The notes beneath the pieces were generated by a model that was not told the DNA's origin, made no database searches, and was given only the letters and a program-made list of their open reading frames with translations. This document shows, in pieces, positions 26,356-35,140 of a stretch of DNA of 64,000 bases. How positions within the stretch are numbered: position 1 is the first letter of the stretch; each line of letters starts with the position of its first letter. Both the position numbers and the translations under genes were made by a program. The stretch is from Alteromonas sp. MMG017 (GTDB lineage Bacteria; Pseudomonadota; Gammaproteobacteria; Enterobacterales; Alteromonadaceae): contig NZ_JAGJDY010000012.1 of assembly GCF_018100795.1 (NCBI RefSeq), positions 93,226 through 157,225 on the forward strand, given 5' to 3'.

Positions 26356-26547
26356 ATGACTGATTGGATTAACGCAATTGTATTTGGTGTTGCGCTAATT
26401 GCCTTCACTCTGGGGCTTAGCAGCATCGTAATGGGTTTCATGACAGCTGAAACTGGCGCAAAAGGCATGCAAGAAAAAATCGAGTATGGTTTCTTTGGTG
26501 TGTCTGGGTTAGTGGTTTGCTTGCTAATGGGTTATGCATTGGCTTAA
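26356..26547 (+). CDS. Small two-helix membrane protein
   Basis: A 63-residue protein with two hydrophobic segments (residues about 7-28 and 46-62) joined by a short polar loop TAETGAKGMQEKIEYG. It has its own terminator 15 bases downstream and a plausible AAAGGG about 14 bases before the ATG, so I take it as real. I do not recognise the family. Confidence 0.65.
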   Translation: MTDWINAIVFGVALIAFTLGLSSIVMGFMTAETGAKGMQEKIEYGFFGVSGLVVCLLMGYALA

Positions 26548-26561
26548 GAAATGATTTCCAT

Positions 26562-26590
26562 AAAAAAACCGGCTTAGGCCGGTTTTTTTA
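26562..26590 (+). terminator. Intrinsic terminator
   Basis: aaaaaaaccggc-ttag-gccggttttttt is a compact GC stem with A and T runs on its flanks. It ends the small membrane gene and may also serve the convergent mscS-type gene. Confidence 0.9.
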
Positions 26591-26628
26591 TGTCTAGCGT
26601 TTAAATTTCGTTGCTACACGCGCAAGCG

Positions 26629-27915
26629 CTAGTCTTGTTCACTCTGGCTTATGTCCATAGCACTGGATAAGTAACCTAAGTGACCGTCACGCTGATAAGC
26701 AATTAGGTCAAACAATGATAGCATGGCCATCACATGGTCAAATATATCCGCTTGAACCTTTTCGTACTTCACCCAATCTTTTTCAATACTAAAACAATAT
26801 AGCTCTAGTGGCAGTCCAATCTCATTCGGGGGAAGCTGGCGTACCATCAAGGTCATTTCTTGGTTCACACTGGGGTGTTTTCGCAAATAAGACTCTAAAT
26901 ACGCTCTGAATGTACCTATGTTAGTTAATTTGCGGCTATTCAATAAATCAGACTCATCAATAGAATAGTCTCTGTGGTAAGCACGCAGTTCATTAGTCTT
27001 CTTCTCGATATACTCGCTGATATAACGAATTTTAGAGAAACGTTCTAGCATTTCGTTGTCACATAATTTTATAGAATGAACATCGATATACACAGAGCGC
27101 TTTATTCTGCGGCCACCAGATTCTTGCATGCCTCGCCAGTTTTTAACTGCCTCGGTAGTCAAATTATAGGTTGGCAGCGTTGAAATGGTTTTATCCCAAT
27201 TTTGTACTTTTACGTTGGTTAAACCTATCTCTTTAATTTCACCGTCTACTTCGTATTTCTGCATGGTGATCCAATCACCAGTATTAAACATGCGGTTAGC
27301 AGCAATTTGAATACCTGCCACAAAGCCTAATATGGTATCGCGGAAAATTAATAGCAGCACCGCGGCAATGGCAGTTAGCCCTGATACCAGCAGAAGCGGG
27401 CTTTTATCAACAATTAACGAGATGCTAAACAGTATGGTAAGAATGGCAAAGCCAAGCTTAGTGACTTGAATAAAACCCGTGATAGGCGCACGTTTAGATA
27501 ACGCAGACGCGTTGTAAACATCTTCCACCGTACTTAAAATGGCATAAATACCCAGCAGCCCACTGTACAGCATGTACAACAAAGCACTTTTTATTAATAA
27601 GCCATACAACACAGAGGCTTCTTCAATAAGCACTGGGGTAGCAAGGAATATAAACAGGGCAGGGAATAAATGCATAAGACGGCGGAAGAAGCCGTGCTCC
27701 TGTAATGCGTTATCCCAAATGTTAGTAGTTTTTGATACCCACCTTGCTATTTCAGGGCGAACAATCAATCTTGCAAAGACATAAATAACAATTGCTATCG
27801 TTAAAATGGTGCCCAACGCTAGCGCATTGTATAGCGGGTCGTGCATGGTAAGTGATGGAAAAAAATCCTTCACTAAATGCATGAAGTTATCGCGTACAGT
27901 CGAACTTACTTCCAC
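26629..27915 (-). CDS. MscS-type mechanosensitive channel (YbdG-like)
   Basis: A 428-residue inner-membrane channel of the YbdG/MscM type. About five membrane helices occupy residues 28-190; the pore-lining helix and beta-domain entry read FRDTILGFVAGIQIAANRMFNTGDWI at 191-216, and EVDGEIKEIGLTNVKVQNWD follows. The YbdG-type insertion and conserved GESGGRR-like segment (QESGGRRIKRSVYID) are present. It releases solutes on hypo-osmotic shock in characterised relatives. Its start is 2 bases from the end of the upstream acyltransferase gene, so the three genes to 29722 form one operon. Confidence 0.88.
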   Translation of the reverse strand: MEVSSTVRDNFMHLVKDFFPSLTMHDPLYNALALGTILTIAIVIYVFARLIVRPEIARWVSKTTNIWDNALQEHGFFRRLMHLFPALFIFLATPVLIEEASVLYGLLIKSALLYMLYSGLLGIYAILSTVEDVYNASALSKRAPITGFIQVTKLGFAILTILFSISLIVDKSPLLLVSGLTAIAAVLLLIFRDTILGFVAGIQIAANRMFNTGDWITMQKYEVDGEIKEIGLTNVKVQNWDKTISTLPTYNLTTEAVKNWRGMQESGGRRIKRSVYIDVHSIKLCDNEMLERFSKIRYISEYIEKKTNELRAYHRDYSIDESDLLNSRKLTNIGTFRAYLESYLRKHPSVNQEMTLMVRQLPPNEIGLPLELYCFSIEKDWVKYEKVQADIFDHVMAMLSLFDLIAYQRDGHLGYLSSAMDISQSEQD

Positions 27916-27917
27916 AA

Positions 27918-28811
27918 TTACGACTCCAAAAGACGTTTAATACGGCTATCTTTATTTTTCCACATGGCATTAAGCCAACCTTGAAAAGTGGTGCGAAACT
28001 CAGGTTCACTCAATGTGGAGTGTTGCTGAAGTGCAGGCACTGGCATCACATTAACATCGATTATGATTTTGGTCATGGTGCCACTTAGCATAGCCATCAT
28101 CGGGTGGCGCTTATTCTCTGGGTACAACAATGAAATATCGAGCACATTAGTAAACAACTCACCCATAGCTGCCAAAGTAAAAGACACGCCACCCGCTTTA
28201 GGCGGCAGTAAGGTTTCATAAGGACTTCGCTTTTGATGATGTTTTTGAGTGGTAAATCGCGTGCCTTCAACAAAGTTAATAACAGTGGTGGGCACCGTAC
28301 GAAACTTTTCACAAGATGCTCTTGTCGTTTCTAAATCTTTGCCTTTTTTCTCGGGGTACTTTTCCAAATAGGCCTTAGTGTATCTGTGCATAAACGGCAT
28401 ATCTAACGCCCAAGCCCCTAACCCTACAAAAGGAAGCCAAATTAATTCCTTTTTAAGGAAGAATTTAGGTGCTGGTATGCGGTGAGTAGCAAATTCAATA
28501 AGCAACACAATATCAAGGTAGCTAAGATGGTTGGCGATAATTAAATACCATCTGTCTTTTGATAATTCACCATGCACTGCACACTCAATGTTTACACTAT
28601 TAAACAGGCGAATGAGTAATACACTAACGCGGCCGAAACTAAACAAGCAAGCGTGCATCACGCTATTCCACGCCTCGGTAATTTTACCTGATGGGAGTAT
28701 TAGTTTAACCACGCCGAACAAGATGATCAGTCCTCCCCACAGCGCCAAGTTAGCTATTTGAAGCGCGGTGTGAATCACGAAAGTTACAGGGGAAAACAAG
28801 GTACGGATCAT
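27918..28811 (-). CDS. YihG-like 1-acyl-glycerol-3-phosphate acyltransferase family protein
   Basis: A 297-residue membrane-associated LPLAT/PlsC-type acyltransferase. The catalytic NHxxxxD is NHLSYLD at 94-100 and the acceptor-binding motif FVEGTRF at 180-186. KELIWLPFVGLGAWALDMPFM and GKDLETTRASCEKF match E. coli YihG closely. Two N-terminal hydrophobic helices anchor it. Its ATG overlaps the stop of the second, paralogous acyltransferase as ATGA. Confidence 0.88.
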   Translation of the reverse strand: MIRTLFSPVTFVIHTALQIANLALWGGLIILFGVVKLILPSGKITEAWNSVMHACLFSFGRVSVLLIRLFNSVNIECAVHGELSKDRWYLIIANHLSYLDIVLLIEFATHRIPAPKFFLKKELIWLPFVGLGAWALDMPFMHRYTKAYLEKYPEKKGKDLETTRASCEKFRTVPTTVINFVEGTRFTTQKHHQKRSPYETLLPPKAGGVSFTLAAMGELFTNVLDISLLYPENKRHPMMAMLSGTMTKIIIDVNVMPVPALQQHSTLSEPEFRTTFQGWLNAMWKNKDSRIKRLLES

Positions 28812-29722
28812 AGTGGCTTCTGAGTTGCGTTAATCGATTCTAATTGGTCGTTTTTATCTTGCCAGCGGCTATTTAACCAACGCTGAAATTGGCTTCTAAC
28901 TTTCGGGTCGTCAAAGTAATTATCATTAAAGTAGCCATTTTCGGTAATATCCTTAATGGGAGTGACTTTAATACTCACACGAATTTCACGTACTTTGCCG
29001 CTGACGAAATCCCAAAATGAGGGAACGCCACCAGGGTAATCAATCGTTACGTCAATTAGCTTGTGTAATTGTGAGCCCATAGCAGAAAGTACAAAGGCCA
29101 CGCCGCCGGCTTTAGGCTTAAGCAGGTGGCTAAACGGAGAGTTCTGTCGATCATGTTTTTCTTGGGTAAAACGAGTGCCTTCCACAAAATTCATGATACT
29201 TACCGGCTTGGTTTGAAACTTTTCACATGCTTTACGGGTAGTTTCCATATCCTTCCCTTTTAAATGCGGGTTCTTTGCTAAGAAAGATTTTGAGTATCGA
29301 CGCATAAAGGGAAAATCGAGAGCCCACCAGGCTAGGCCTAAAATAGGTACGTAAATCAGCTCTTTTTTAAGGAAAAACTTTAGAAATGGGATTTTTCGGT
29401 TGAATACGCGTTGTAAAACTAAGATGTCGACCCAAGATTGATGGTTGGCAATCACTAAGTACCAGTCATCGCGGGTAAGTTGATCAAGGCCGGTCACGTC
29501 CCATTTTGTTCTACTACTTACTCGCTGATTAAGATTATTAATCGTAATCCATGCGGTTGCGCAAGCGTCCAAAATGTACGATATAAATCGTCTCCATGGC
29601 GCAAGCGGAATAAGTTTGAAAAAAGACAAAATAATGATGGGCGTTGCCCATAAAACCGTATTTAAAAAATAAAAAATTACTGAAATGGTGCCAACCAGAT
29701 GATGCATTAGGCTTCTTATCAT
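28808..29722 (-). CDS. YihG-like acyltransferase, paralogue of the adjacent gene
   Basis: A 304-residue relative of the neighbouring acyltransferase with the same order of motifs: NHQSWVD at 93-99, KELIYVPILGLAWWALDFPFMRR, GKDMETTRKACEKF and FVEGTRF at 179-185. It is the first gene of the acyltransferase-acyltransferase-mscS operon. The two proteins differ in the N-terminal helices and C-terminus, so this looks like an old duplication. Phospholipid acyl-chain remodelling is the family role. Confidence 0.88.
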   Translation of the reverse strand: MIRSLMHHLVGTISVIFYFLNTVLWATPIIILSFFKLIPLAPWRRFISYILDACATAWITINNLNQRVSSRTKWDVTGLDQLTRDDWYLVIANHQSWVDILVLQRVFNRKIPFLKFFLKKELIYVPILGLAWWALDFPFMRRYSKSFLAKNPHLKGKDMETTRKACEKFQTKPVSIMNFVEGTRFTQEKHDRQNSPFSHLLKPKAGGVAFVLSAMGSQLHKLIDVTIDYPGGVPSFWDFVSGKVREIRVSIKVTPIKDITENGYFNDNYFDDPKVRSQFQRWLNSRWQDKNDQLESINATQKPL

Positions 29723-29846
29723 CGTACTTACCTCAAAAATTAGGCACTTAGTGTAAACGAACTTGATTTAAAATCCGATAGACCCTTTACTGTTTGCTAC
29801 AGCAAAGTGGTTATTTTTCTAAATTTATTAGTGTACAGGAGCCATT

Positions 29847-30689
29847 ATGGAGCTTATTAGTGAAAATCGAGCGTTTGGCGGTAGGCATTTACGCTACAGT
29901 CACGATGCAAAGAGCACCAAATGCAGTATGACATTTGCAATCTATCTACCACCGTTTGCCTCCGCTGAAAAGCCAGTGCCGGTTTTATATTGGCTGTCAG
30001 GGCTTACCTGTAACGACCAAAACTTTATGCAAAAAGCGGGAGCGATGAAGTTAGCCGCAGAGCTTGGAATGGCAATTGTTGCGCCAGATACAAGCCCTCG
30101 GGGTGAAGGTGTTCCTGATGACGAAAACGGTGCTTATGATTTTGGGCTAGGTGCTGGTTTTTATGTTGATGCAACACAAGCACCATGGAAAGAGCACTAT
30201 CAGATGTATAGCTATGTCACTGAAGAGCTGCCTAGCGTTGTAGAGGAACACTTCCCTGTGACAAAAGAGCGTGCAATTAGCGGTCATTCAATGGGCGGTC
30301 ATGGCGCGCTTGTCGCTGGTTTACGTAATCCGAATCGTTATGTCTCTGTTTCTGCGTTTAGCCCAGTGGCGAACCCTTCTGATTGTCCATGGGGTCAAAA
30401 AGCATTGGGCCAGTATTTAGGTGATGATAAATCAGCATGGGATGAATACGATGCTGCAAAGATTATTGCGAGTAAAAATCATACCATTCCATTATTAGTT
30501 GAGCAGGGTAATAGTGATGAGTTTTTGTCAGAACAATTAAAACCACTAGCGCTCGTGCAAGCGGCTCAGCAAACAGATACGCAATTAACGCTGAATATGC
30601 ATGAAGGCTACGATCATAGTTACTTCTTTATAGCGTCGTTTATTGAAGATCACTTAGAATTTCACGCTGGGCATTTAGGCCTAATTTAA
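29847..30689 (+). CDS. fghA: S-formylglutathione hydrolase
   Basis: A 280-residue esterase D-type alpha/beta hydrolase that completes glutathione-dependent formaldehyde detoxification. The nucleophile Ser148 lies in SGHSMGGHGAL; the acid and base are Asp in EQGNSDEFL and His in EGYDHSYFF. YWLSGLTCNDQNFMQKAG and APDTSPRGEGVPDD are family signatures. The partner adhC (glutathione-dependent formaldehyde dehydrogenase) is not adjacent. CAGGAG lies just upstream of the ATG. Confidence 0.93.
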   Translation: MELISENRAFGGRHLRYSHDAKSTKCSMTFAIYLPPFASAEKPVPVLYWLSGLTCNDQNFMQKAGAMKLAAELGMAIVAPDTSPRGEGVPDDENGAYDFGLGAGFYVDATQAPWKEHYQMYSYVTEELPSVVEEHFPVTKERAISGHSMGGHGALVAGLRNPNRYVSVSAFSPVANPSDCPWGQKALGQYLGDDKSAWDEYDAAKIIASKNHTIPLLVEQGNSDEFLSEQLKPLALVQAAQQTDTQLTLNMHEGYDHSYFFIASFIEDHLEFHAGHLGLI

Positions 30690-30764
30690 GCGCCAGCGTC
30701 CCGTATAAGTGCGTTAGTTAGCTGCGTGGCTAAGCGTTATATCGCAGCTCTCTAATGCAGTTTT

Positions 30765-32870
30765 CTAGCGCAGCTTTTCTACGAAGTCCCCAATCGACAT
30801 TGGTTTGTCAAAGTAGTAACCCTGGGCATAAGTACATGCGTTATCTACCAAAAATGCTTGTTGATCTTGCGTCTCAACACCCTCTGCAATAATGCTAATA
30901 TTTAAATTTTTGGCCAAGCCTAAAATAGCTTGAATAATAGCTTGATCGTCGGTGTTCGCTTCTAAATCGCTCACAAAAGAACGGTCTATCTTTAGTTCAT
31001 CAATAGGAAGCTTTTTAAGGTAAACCAAAGAGCTGAAACCGGTTCCAAAATCATCAATTGATATGGTAATACCCATAGCTCTAAGTTCGTTCAGCAGCAC
31101 AGACACTGTATCCAAACTGTCAATAAACACACTCTCGGTGAGCTCTATCGATAAATGCCTTGGGTCAATAGCGCGGCGCTTCAATGATGACTGTATTTGG
31201 TGAAGCAGCACAAGGTCGGTGACCTGTCGGCCAGAGATATTAATCGCTAGGCGAATGTCTAAATTAGCTTCAGTAAGCTTATCAATAGCATTACACGCTT
31301 CTTCTACTAACCATTCACCAAATGGGAATATCAGTTCAGTACGTTCAGCTATCGGAATAAAAACATCCGGTGGAATGTAGCTTCCGTCTTCTGTTTTCCA
31401 GCGCGCTAATGCTTCGCACTTAACAATTTTACCGGTTTCCAAATCAACGATAGGTTGTAAGAAAAGCGCTAATTGATTGTTTTCAATGGCGGTGCGAAGT
31501 TTGCTTTCCAACTCAGACATACTCTGATGCTGGCGTTGCAGCATTTCACTGTATTCAAGAATAACGTTTTTACCTTGAAACTTCGCAATCTGGAGGGCGA
31601 TATCCGCATGACGCAATAATATATTCCCTTGATCCCCGTGTTGGGGATAACTCGCAATGCCAATGTTGATCCCAAGGTTCGATTCAGCGCCATGAAGCGA
31701 GGTATAGGTAGTCACCAGCTTCTTCTTCATATCCTGCGCATAATCTAATGAGTTAACGCCACTGAAAGTATCGGTGCGTTTTACAATGGAAAACTCGTTG
31801 CTCCCTATTCTGGCGATAAACCCACTATTGCCAACAAAACCTTGCAATCTTGATGCAAAAGACTTGAGTATTTCATCACCTGAATGGTAACCAAGTTTTT
31901 CGTTAATCTTCTTAAACTCTCGTATATCTATAATAAATAGAGCAAATTTAACGTCTTCTTGAACCAACTTCTGAACATAGCTATTGAAAAAATTACGGTT
32001 GGCAATTTTAGTCAACGAGTCCATGCCCGTAGCAGAGAGTACGCTTTCTTCTTTATTTCGAATGTGACTGATATCGGTAAGAAGATATACCCAATGGGTG
32101 AGTTCATTATCGTGAATAACAGGATGAATGGTGACCTGTAACCATACTTCATAATTTTGCGTGGGTTGCCAATAGAGCTCACCTTGCCATGCTGAACGCT
32201 TTTCGATGAGCGTTGGGAGGAAAGTGTCTGGCACGCTCACGTCTTCAAGTAAATGTTCAAGCCTATTGGCACTGTCATTGGAACGGCTGCAAGAAAGGAG
32301 TTGCCTAGCGGACTTATTATCTAACACCGTTTCACGGTCTTTATCTAAAATAACCACCCCAGTTTCTAAGTGGTGGATAGCTTGTTTTATGGGGGGAACC
32401 AGCTTTTCGTAATTTTTGTTTTTAAGCAGTGTTTTATCTAGACGTTGACGGATGTATTCATGCTGACCAACAATTTCGTGATGGCTTAAAAGGAGCTCTC
32501 TGGCAGCTTGTAGTGTTTTTTGTTTTTCTTCGTATTGGGTTTCTACATTCTTTATAACTAAGAAGTGTTCGCCTTTGCCACTATTAATAGCAAGCGCTTC
32601 TAGATGGATCGATTCATTCTCTGTCTCTTCAGTCCAAAACCCTGAGGATAGCGTGAAAACGGTGTCGTTTTGCCAAATATCATTGGCATCTGTCATAAAG
32701 TCGTCTAGAAAAATGGAGGAGAAATTGTCTGGATTAACCTTGTTATCATCATCTAGGGTGGCAATCTTATGTAGCCACGAAACATCAGGCGTGAGGCATT
32801 GAAGGCTCGTTGTGCTTTTAAAGATAACGCAGTCTGTTATTCCTAGCGCATTAAGAAGGTGTATATCCAT
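30765..32870 (-). CDS. PAS-GGDEF-EAL protein, probable cyclic di-GMP phosphodiesterase
   Basis: A 701-residue cytoplasmic signalling protein, last gene of the GTPase operon. It has an N-terminal PAS-like part, a short coiled coil (about 115-155), a second PAS (about 165-275), GGDEF (280-440) and EAL (455-700). The GGDEF active-site signature is GSNEF at 356-360, so cyclase activity is unlikely. The EAL site is intact: EAL at 486-488, then NISGRQV, ELTESVF, DDFGTGFSSLVYL and EGVET. It follows the GTPase stop by 9 bases. Its position suggests that its activity or localisation is linked to the GTPase module. Confidence 0.9.
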   Translation of the reverse strand: MDIHLLNALGITDCVIFKSTTSLQCLTPDVSWLHKIATLDDDNKVNPDNFSSIFLDDFMTDANDIWQNDTVFTLSSGFWTEETENESIHLEALAINSGKGEHFLVIKNVETQYEEKQKTLQAARELLLSHHEIVGQHEYIRQRLDKTLLKNKNYEKLVPPIKQAIHHLETGVVILDKDRETVLDNKSARQLLSCSRSNDSANRLEHLLEDVSVPDTFLPTLIEKRSAWQGELYWQPTQNYEVWLQVTIHPVIHDNELTHWVYLLTDISHIRNKEESVLSATGMDSLTKIANRNFFNSYVQKLVQEDVKFALFIIDIREFKKINEKLGYHSGDEILKSFASRLQGFVGNSGFIARIGSNEFSIVKRTDTFSGVNSLDYAQDMKKKLVTTYTSLHGAESNLGINIGIASYPQHGDQGNILLRHADIALQIAKFQGKNVILEYSEMLQRQHQSMSELESKLRTAIENNQLALFLQPIVDLETGKIVKCEALARWKTEDGSYIPPDVFIPIAERTELIFPFGEWLVEEACNAIDKLTEANLDIRLAINISGRQVTDLVLLHQIQSSLKRRAIDPRHLSIELTESVFIDSLDTVSVLLNELRAMGITISIDDFGTGFSSLVYLKKLPIDELKIDRSFVSDLEANTDDQAIIQAILGLAKNLNISIIAEGVETQDQQAFLVDNACTYAQGYYFDKPMSIGDFVEKLR

Positions 32871-32879
32871 ACGTAGCTC

Positions 32880-33365
32880 CTACCAAAACGCAATTGTACT
32901 AAAGAGGTTTTCGACATTCTCTCCGGTCTTTGCACTGGTTTTTGTTAGTGATTCAAACTTTTTTGCATAGGAATCAAGTTCTTCTTCACTCCAGTGCCAG
33001 CTTGAAGGCAGGTCGGTTTTATTGACCACGAAAAAAGCCGGAATATCTGGGTAATGCTCCTTTGCCATCTCGAGTATTTCAATACCTTCTAAAAGTGATT
33101 GAGAACGAGTCTGATCAACGACAATGATATATGCACTAGCACCACGCAAGTAGCGAGGGTTGAACCCACAGTATCTGTCGATACCTTCTAGGTCCCACAG
33201 CAATAACTGAACGCCGCGGCCCTCTTTATTGACTTGTTTTTTATCTATTTTTACACCGATTGTCGTTTTATATTTTTCAGAGAAAATACTTTCGACAAAC
33301 TGTTTAACCAAGCTCGTCTTCCCAACACCGGTAGGGCCTAAGATGCATACCTTTTTTTGAATCAC
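32880..33365 (-). CDS. Ras/Rab-like small GTPase
   Basis: A 161-residue single-domain GTPase with all nucleotide-binding motifs: P-loop GPTGVGKTS at 10-18, switch I YKTTIGVK at 32-39 with the Rab-like TIG, G3 WDLEG at 57-61, G4 NKTD at 115-118 and G5 TSAK at 143-146. After the G3 glycine comes Ile62 where Ras and Rab proteins carry the catalytic Gln, so hydrolysis probably needs a partner. No lipidation motif or membrane helix is present. Its ATG overlaps the stop of the OmpA-type gene as ATGA. It belongs to the prokaryotic Ras-superfamily GTPases; the biological role is unknown to me. Confidence 0.88.
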   Translation of the reverse strand: MIQKKVCILGPTGVGKTSLVKQFVESIFSEKYKTTIGVKIDKKQVNKEGRGVQLLLWDLEGIDRYCGFNPRYLRGASAYIIVVDQTRSQSLLEGIEILEMAKEHYPDIPAFFVVNKTDLPSSWHWSEEELDSYAKKFESLTKTSAKTGENVENLFSTIAFW

Positions 33366-35134
33366 TGTGTATTTACCTCTGATGTTTTCGACTCAGATAG
33401 CAAAACATTTATAAATACAGTTCGTCCCATTGAACCCTCACTTAAAGATAACTGGCCAAGCCCTATTGGAAAAAGAATGCTAGGGTCAACCTTCATGGGT
33501 ATCAGCGCTTCTTTCACGTTGTTAGCTCTTAATTTGCTTAAGGCAAGATTGCGTGTAGAACTACCTGAATTATCACTTGCGCCCAAAATAAAGACTGCAA
33601 CTGACAGATTAAGCTGCTTCGCAAGTACCTGCAACTGCTGCAACTCTTGGCCTAATCGTTCTAGTACTTCCAATTGCTCAGAATCTAGGTTCTCTTGTGC
33701 AATTGCAAACGCTAAATGTGTTGAAGAAATTCTCGCGACAAGGTCGTTTATAACCGCAGTGTTAAGTTCTTCTGTATTAGCACGCACCCCATCGACAATA
33801 TCAATACCAGACAGGTCAGGTTTCAACTGAGAAATACCGGGTATTGCACGAAGTTCCCTTGTGAATGTGCGTAATGCATCAATCGTCATCTCGCCGCTCA
33901 GAAACAATGCATCATTTTCATCATAAATGGCTGTCAGTTCGTTGTTCGTTGTTGCTACTAAGGATAAAACTTTATCGATAACGACATTTTTCTGTAGCGA
34001 CACAAAGGGTTCTTCGAGAATAATCACTTTGTTGGTGTTAATGTCTTGGCTTTCTAACCATGTAATAGATGATTGCATATGAGGATCGCGCAGCAAGCGC
34101 ACTTGCACCTTACCATCTTTTACGGCGGTATCAGTAAGCACAATACCAGCTGGAGGAGGTAAATCTCTTATCGTGCTTTGTAGTATCGATAAATCTATTC
34201 GTAAAAATGCAAGATAAGCTAAAAGCAGTAGTACGATGGCGATAACAACACCACCGAACAGCCTTTTTTTCTTACCCTTTGCTTCATCTTTCTTTGCGCT
34301 AATTAAACAGTCGTTCAACAAGGTTTCGCAACCCGCAAAAGGCGCACTGTCGCCCTGATACTCTTGTAATGGAACCTGGTAAAACTGATGGAATTCTTCT
34401 AGTGCTTGTTGTAGTCGGCTTCTAATATCCGGAGGAACACTGCCAACAACCGCGGCAACCAAGATGGCCTGCGGACCTATTTTTATAAGCAGAGTGAAAT
34501 CACCGGTTTTAATTTCACCTAATTCGTTTTCGGCCTCATTCTCTTGCGACTGAAATGCATCAGCAACAAAATCATTAATGGCAACCAGCATTGAAGAAAT
34601 AAGATCGGCATCTTTGCTGCGTTCAGGATCAGAAGAAATAGTATGTAGCAGCGTACCGGTTTCTCGGTGAATGACAAAAAGCTGTTGAACTTGGTATTGA
34701 TAGACTTGAGAAGCAACGTAATCAGAATACCTAATACCAGATTGCCACGCTTTAAAACGCCACGATACGCTTTTAGGGCTAAGACTGTTTTCGATAAGTG
34801 CGTTGGTTCTTTCAACGAAATCGACTAAAAATGACGATACTGCTTTACGAACCAAGGTGCCAACAAGAGGGTATAGTGTACCTACGATTTTATCGCTATT
34901 TGCTTCAATAGAGCGATGCAGCGACTTCTCGACCAAGGGCACCAGCACTTTATTAACCGAGCCATCTTTGTTTTCTCTGTCATGCAATGCTTCAGAAATA
35001 ATACCGCCTACCACTTCTTTGGCATCGCGTTTTAATATTTCTTGAACATATTTTTCGTCTCGGCCAAGTATTAATGCTCTGATTTGATGCAGAGAATTAT
35101 CTTTTGACTCAGGAGAAAGCCCTTTGTCGTCCAT
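33362..35134 (-). CDS. Transmembrane protein with roadblock-like cytoplasmic part and OmpA-type C-terminus
   Basis: A 590-residue protein. Residues 16-50 carry an IRALILGRDEKYVQ motif and 60-130 a conserved helical region (ALFP-like TLYPLVGTLVRKAV, SVSWRFKAWQSG). Residues about 148-255 (QQLFVIHRETGTLL..., LISSMLVAINDFVADAF, GPQAILVAAVVG) fit a roadblock/longin-like fold. One membrane helix lies at 294-312. The periplasmic part has a BON-like stretch (about 385-447) and an OmpA-like domain (about 470-583) with ILGASDNSGSSTRNLALSKLRANNV. The layout puts the roadblock-like part in the cytoplasm, where it could meet the GTPase, and the OmpA part on peptidoglycan. The domain assignments before and after the helix are by eye. 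Confidence 0.82.
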   Translation of the reverse strand: MDDKGLSPESKDNSLHQIRALILGRDEKYVQEILKRDAKEVVGGIISEALHDRENKDGSVNKVLVPLVEKSLHRSIEANSDKIVGTLYPLVGTLVRKAVSSFLVDFVERTNALIENSLSPKSVSWRFKAWQSGIRYSDYVASQVYQYQVQQLFVIHRETGTLLHTISSDPERSKDADLISSMLVAINDFVADAFQSQENEAENELGEIKTGDFTLLIKIGPQAILVAAVVGSVPPDIRSRLQQALEEFHQFYQVPLQEYQGDSAPFAGCETLLNDCLISAKKDEAKGKKKRLFGGVVIAIVLLLLAYLAFLRIDLSILQSTIRDLPPPAGIVLTDTAVKDGKVQVRLLRDPHMQSSITWLESQDINTNKVIILEEPFVSLQKNVVIDKVLSLVATTNNELTAIYDENDALFLSGEMTIDALRTFTRELRAIPGISQLKPDLSGIDIVDGVRANTEELNTAVINDLVARISSTHLAFAIAQENLDSEQLEVLERLGQELQQLQVLAKQLNLSVAVFILGASDNSGSSTRNLALSKLRANNVKEALIPMKVDPSILFPIGLGQLSLSEGSMGRTVFINVLLSESKTSEVNTQ

Positions 35135-35140
35135 TTATGG

